Source: Flavobacteriales bacterium (GTDB taxonomy: Bacteria > Bacteroidota > Bacteroidia > Flavobacteriales > UA16). From it: a DNA stretch of 24,925 nt. This document shows, piece by piece, positions 22,828-24,925 of the stretch. How positions within the stretch are numbered: position 1 is the stretch's first letter; each line of letters starts with the position of its first letter. The stretch covers positions 1 through 24,925 of the forward strand of contig JAOIQU010000021.1 of NCBI GenBank assembly GCA_028141885.1. The letters are read 5' to 3'. The notes below the pieces were generated by a model. It ran no database searches. It saw nothing but the letters and a program-made list of their open reading frames with translations, and was not told the origin of the DNA. The position numbers were made by a program, and so were the translations under genes.

Positions 22828-24047
22828 GAATGCAGTTGAGTTCATTGCGTACGTTGTCCGTCCTTGTCTTGCTCTCGATTGCGGCGGGATGTTCGGATTG
22901 TGGCAACGAGCCGGATCCGGTGAATGCCGAAATCCAATTCGTTGCAGACCAAACCTCTTTGGAAAATGCGTTCAACAGCACCTTCGATTTCGAAGTGAGG
23001 TTGGATGCCAGCAACACGCAAGAGGTGACGGTGGATTACGAAACCGTCCAAGGGACGGCAAAGGCGGGCGAAGATTTTGAGTCTCAGTCTGGAACCTTGG
23101 TGTTTGCGCCAGGCGAGCTTATTCAGGTTATAAGTGTCCCCATTGTCATTGACGATGCGCTGGAGGCGGATGAGTCTTTCACGGTTGTTTTGTCCAACCC
23201 GGTCAATGGGTACCTCAAAGGCAACCAACAGGAAGCCACGGGCACCATTTTGAACGACGACACGGAGCTCGTGATCACCCTCCCAGAGGGTGGATACGAC
23301 ACTCCTCACTCACCAAGCAGCCCTCCTGAAGGCATGACGTTGGTGTGGTCGGATGAATTCGACGGCACCGAGATTGACATGAACAACTGGACCCACGAAT
23401 TGGGTGCTACGGGATGGGGCAACAACGAGAGCCAGGAATACACCGCCAACGAAGCCAACTCGTTCGTGGAAGACGGCAACTTGTTCATCGTGGCGCTTCA
23501 AGATGGTGCCGGCTACACTTCGGCCCGAATGATCACCAAGGACAAGCAAGAGTTTGCGTTTGGTCGCATCGACATCCGAGCGGTGCTGCCCTACGGTCAA
23601 GGCTTGTGGCCCGCGCTATGGATGCTTGGAGCCAACTTTGGGGAGACGAGCTGGCCTGGGTGCGGGGAGATCGACATCATGGAGTTGTTGGGCCATCAGC
23701 CCAATTACGTTCACGGCACCGCGCACTGGGGTGCCATCAGCGGGGGCGGTCACCCCAATTTGGGCGCAGTGACCTATTCCGATTTCCCCACCACGTTTGC
23801 CGATGAGTACCATGTGTTTTCTTTGGAATGGTCTCCGGACACCATGACGTGGTTGATGAACGATGACCCCTATTTCCAATTAACGACTGAGCAGCACGTG
23901 GCGTCAAGCGGATTCGAGACGCCGTTCAACGATCCCTTCTTTTTCATCTTCAACATTGCCGTGGGAGGCAACTGGCCAGGATATCCTGATGAGTCCACAC
24001 TCTTCCCGCAATTCATGGCGGTGGATTACGTGAGGGTGTATCAGTAA
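22824..24047 (+). CDS. GH16 endo-beta-1,3-glucanase-like lipoprotein with Calx-beta domain
   Basis: 407-residue lipoprotein; the signal ends IAAGC (Cys23). Residues about 36-146 form a Calx-beta domain (DYETVQGTAKAGEDFESQSG, then VPIVIDDALEADESF, ending GTILNDD). A Pro/Ser linker (161-169) leads to a GH16 catalytic domain (about 172-407): LVWSDEFDGTEIDMNNW, NNESQEYTANEANSF, ARMITKDKQEFAFGRIDIRA, GLWPALWMLG, and GEIDIMELLG at 281-290, holding the E-x-D-x-x-E catalytic signature with Glu282 (nucleophile), Asp284 and Glu287 (acid/base). The extra Met in EIDIME is the beta-bulge form typical of laminarinases and related GH16 endo-glucanases. It ends AVDYVRVYQ, the usual GH16 finish. ATG 22824 overlaps the preceding stop (ATGA); the longer frame to 22674 lacks a leading signal. 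Predicted role: first cut of laminarin at the cell surface. Other GH16 substrates (mixed-linkage glucan, agar, porphyran) are less likely by motif. Confidence 0.93.
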   Translation: MRMQLSSLRTLSVLVLLSIAAGCSDCGNEPDPVNAEIQFVADQTSLENAFNSTFDFEVRLDASNTQEVTVDYETVQGTAKAGEDFESQSGTLVFAPGELIQVISVPIVIDDALEADESFTVVLSNPVNGYLKGNQQEATGTILNDDTELVITLPEGGYDTPHSPSSPPEGMTLVWSDEFDGTEIDMNNWTHELGATGWGNNESQEYTANEANSFVEDGNLFIVALQDGAGYTSARMITKDKQEFAFGRIDIRAVLPYGQGLWPALWMLGANFGETSWPGCGEIDIMELLGHQPNYVHGTAHWGAISGGGHPNLGAVTYSDFPTTFADEYHVFSLEWSPDTMTWLMNDDPYFQLTTEQHVASSGFETPFNDPFFFIFNIAVGGNWPGYPDESTLFPQFMAVDYVRVYQ

Positions 24048-24081
24048 ACAGGCACCAGGCACTGAATTTGCGACGAGGGTG

Positions 24082-24089
24082 TATCTTCC
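24082..24089 (+). promoter_or_regulatory. Candidate -7 promoter box for the Hpt-like gene
   Basis: TATCTTCC has its first T 12 nt before ATG 24094, the same geometry as the other promoter-like boxes ahead of genes at 2899, 8842 and 10695. No terminator is visible between the GH16 stop (24047) and this box, so some read-through from the glycan operon is possible. Confidence 0.4.
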
Positions 24090-24093
24090 GGAC

Positions 24094-24420
24094 ATGGAGA
24101 TGCACCCTCGTTTCGATCAATACGACGCCATTTTTGGCGACGATCCCGGCTCTTACTTGGAGTTTTTGGATGCGTTGGAGGCGACCTTGACCAAATCCAA
24201 GGCCAACCTTCTCATGGCTGCGGCCGCCCAAGATTGGAACGTCATTTCCGCCACCCGCCACTCGTTGAAGCCGACCATGACCCTCTTGGGTGCTGAGCCC
24301 ATCAATGCGCTGTTGCACGAATGGCGGCCCTCCATGAGTGCGTTGGACGTCGCTCCGCTCGAGTCGGGCTTGGATCAGGTTATCAATGCCGTGCAAGAGA
24401 AGCGAGCCTCCCTTGCATGA
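24094..24420 (+). CDS. Hpt (histidine phosphotransfer)-like domain protein
   Basis: 108-residue all-helical protein. The segment ISATRHSLKPTMTLLGAEPI (51-70) matches the phosphorylatable helix of Hpt domains (xxHxLKxxxxxLG), with His56 the candidate phosphate acceptor; the Lys-Pro variant is common in Bacteroidota Hpt proteins. Helices before (YLEFLDALEATLTKSKANLLMAA) and after it fit a four-helix bundle. Free Hpt proteins relay phosphate between hybrid histidine kinases and response regulators. Hybrid two-component sensors often control SusCD loci, so a link to the neighbouring operon is possible but not shown; no kinase or regulator lies in the window. ATG 24094 is chosen over an upstream GTG (24079) because of the box at 24082. 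It overlaps the next gene by ATGA. Confidence 0.65.
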   Translation: MEMHPRFDQYDAIFGDDPGSYLEFLDALEATLTKSKANLLMAAAAQDWNVISATRHSLKPTMTLLGAEPINALLHEWRPSMSALDVAPLESGLDQVINAVQEKRASLA

Positions 24421-24785
24421 CATCGCACGACCGTCTGATTGAACGCCTTCGCGAACACTGTCTGTCCAAGCCTGGAACCACCGAGACGCTGCCCTTTGAC
24501 GAACGCACCTTGGTCTTCAAGGTGGGGGGCAAAATGTTTTGTCTTGTGGATCTCCTCGAATTCGGTGGATGTGGCATGAAGTGTGCGCCAGACCGCATTC
24601 CAGAATTGCGATCCACATATGAGGGCGTGACCACGGGTCCTTACCTGAATCCCAAACATTGGAACAGCGTTCACCCCGAGCCGTTTGGGGATGTTCCTTG
24701 GGCCGAGTTCTTGAACCTGGTTGACCACAGCTACGACCTTGTTTGGCAGGGTCTTACCCGCAAAGCACGATTGGCCATTTCGTAA
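24417..24785 (+). CDS. MmcQ/YjbR family protein
   Basis: 122-residue cytoplasmic protein of the MmcQ/YjbR (CyaY-like fold) family, sometimes annotated as DNA-binding, with unknown physiological role. Typical features: an N-terminal helix DRLIERLREHCLSKPGTTETLPFDERTLVFKVGGKMFCLVDL (about 5-46), the MKCAPDRIPELRSTYEGVTTGPYLNPKHWNSV segment (about 54-85), and a C-terminal LVDHSYDLVWQGLTRKARLAI helix. Length matches the family. ATG 24417 overlaps the Hpt-like stop (ATGA), indicating translational coupling; the frame's earlier start at 24321 lies inside that gene. Confidence 0.9.
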   Translation: MTSHDRLIERLREHCLSKPGTTETLPFDERTLVFKVGGKMFCLVDLLEFGGCGMKCAPDRIPELRSTYEGVTTGPYLNPKHWNSVHPEPFGDVPWAEFLNLVDHSYDLVWQGLTRKARLAIS

Positions 24786-24820
24786 CAGTTTGTTCGTTGC
24801 GAATTGGGCAAGAGAGGTCG

Positions 24821-24828
24821 TACATTCG
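24821..24828 (+). promoter_or_regulatory. Candidate -7 promoter box for the last gene
   Basis: TACATTCG, one base off TAnnTTTG, with TTG at 24797-24799 placed 21 nt upstream. It begins 38 nt before ATG 24859, so this gene, unlike several others here, would have a conventional leader. Confidence 0.4.
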
Positions 24829-24858
24829 CTGTCCAACCGATTCACGAAAACCATCGAC

Positions 24859-24925
24859 ATGAATTCCATTCTACGCTTTTCGAGCCTTTTCTTCATTTTG
24901 TTTGGCGCCTTCACGCTCTCGCAGG
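24859..24925 (+). CDS. Exported protein, 3'-truncated by window edge
   Basis: Only 22 residues are visible, beginning MNSILRFSSLFFILFGAFTL and continuing with Ser-Gln. That is a typical Sec signal peptide with a basic n-region (Arg6), a hydrophobic core and an S-Q approach to the cleavage site. The product cannot be identified. A promoter-like TACATTCG lies upstream. Confidence 0.6.
   Translation, partial: MNSILRFSSLFFILFGAFTLSQ

Noticed and set aside
24048..24081. Possible terminator after GH16
   Set aside because: GGCACCAGGCAC is a direct repeat, not an inverted one, and no T-tract follows.

Overview
The window looks like chromosomal DNA from a free-living, probably marine, member of the Bacteroidota (Flavobacteriales-like). 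The evidence is SusC/SusD and other TonB-dependent receptors, three proteins with type IX secretion (T9SS) C-terminal sorting domains, Cys-rich 'GCTD..ACNY' repeats, promoter-like TAnnTTTG boxes, and no obvious Shine-Dalgarno sites. Base composition looks fairly GC-rich for that group. I see no tRNA, rRNA, CRISPR array, insertion sequence or phage gene. Genes are densely packed, with many 1-8 nt stop/start overlaps.

Layout. 1-1890 is the 3' part of a TonB-dependent receptor with a CxxC plug. 1902-2899 (minus) holds a 58-aa membrane microprotein and a PhzF-family protein. 2941-4365 is an SLC13/DASS anion transporter. 4410-5219 is a T9SS-secreted thioredoxin-fold protein, followed by a clear hairpin terminator. 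5274-6293 (minus) is a di-heme cytochrome c peroxidase-like lipoprotein, divergent from an ABM-like monomer (6375-6698). 6699-8841 is a decaying stretch: a SulP sulfate-permease remnant lacking its middle, an intact bestrophin and DUF423 protein, and the last ~110 residues of another TonB-dependent receptor. 8842-13141 holds a T9SS-tagged intradiol dioxygenase-like protein, CysQ, a DUF1801 protein, a PagL-like lipid A deacylase and a patatin-like protein.

13241-24047 is a compact six-gene polysaccharide utilization locus: GH3, a T9SS-secreted multi-module putative glycan-binding protein, SusC, SusD, a PKD surface lipoprotein and a Calx-beta/GH16 enzyme. Genes two to six are joined by overlaps. 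GH16 plus GH3 plus a PKD SGBP points to laminarin (beta-1,3-glucan). The model is: GH16 cuts the polymer at the surface, the PKD protein and SusD capture fragments, SusC imports them, and GH3 releases glucose. The T9SS protein, placed before SusC, is the least familiar part. After the locus come an Hpt-like protein, an MmcQ/YjbR-like protein, and the start of an exported protein cut by the window end.

Two signals stand out. First, seven genes have a TAnCTT-like promoter box 11-14 nt before the start codon, which predicts leaderless mRNAs. Second, two membrane-transport genes only ~1.3 kb apart are reduced to in-frame remnants, while the genes between them are intact.
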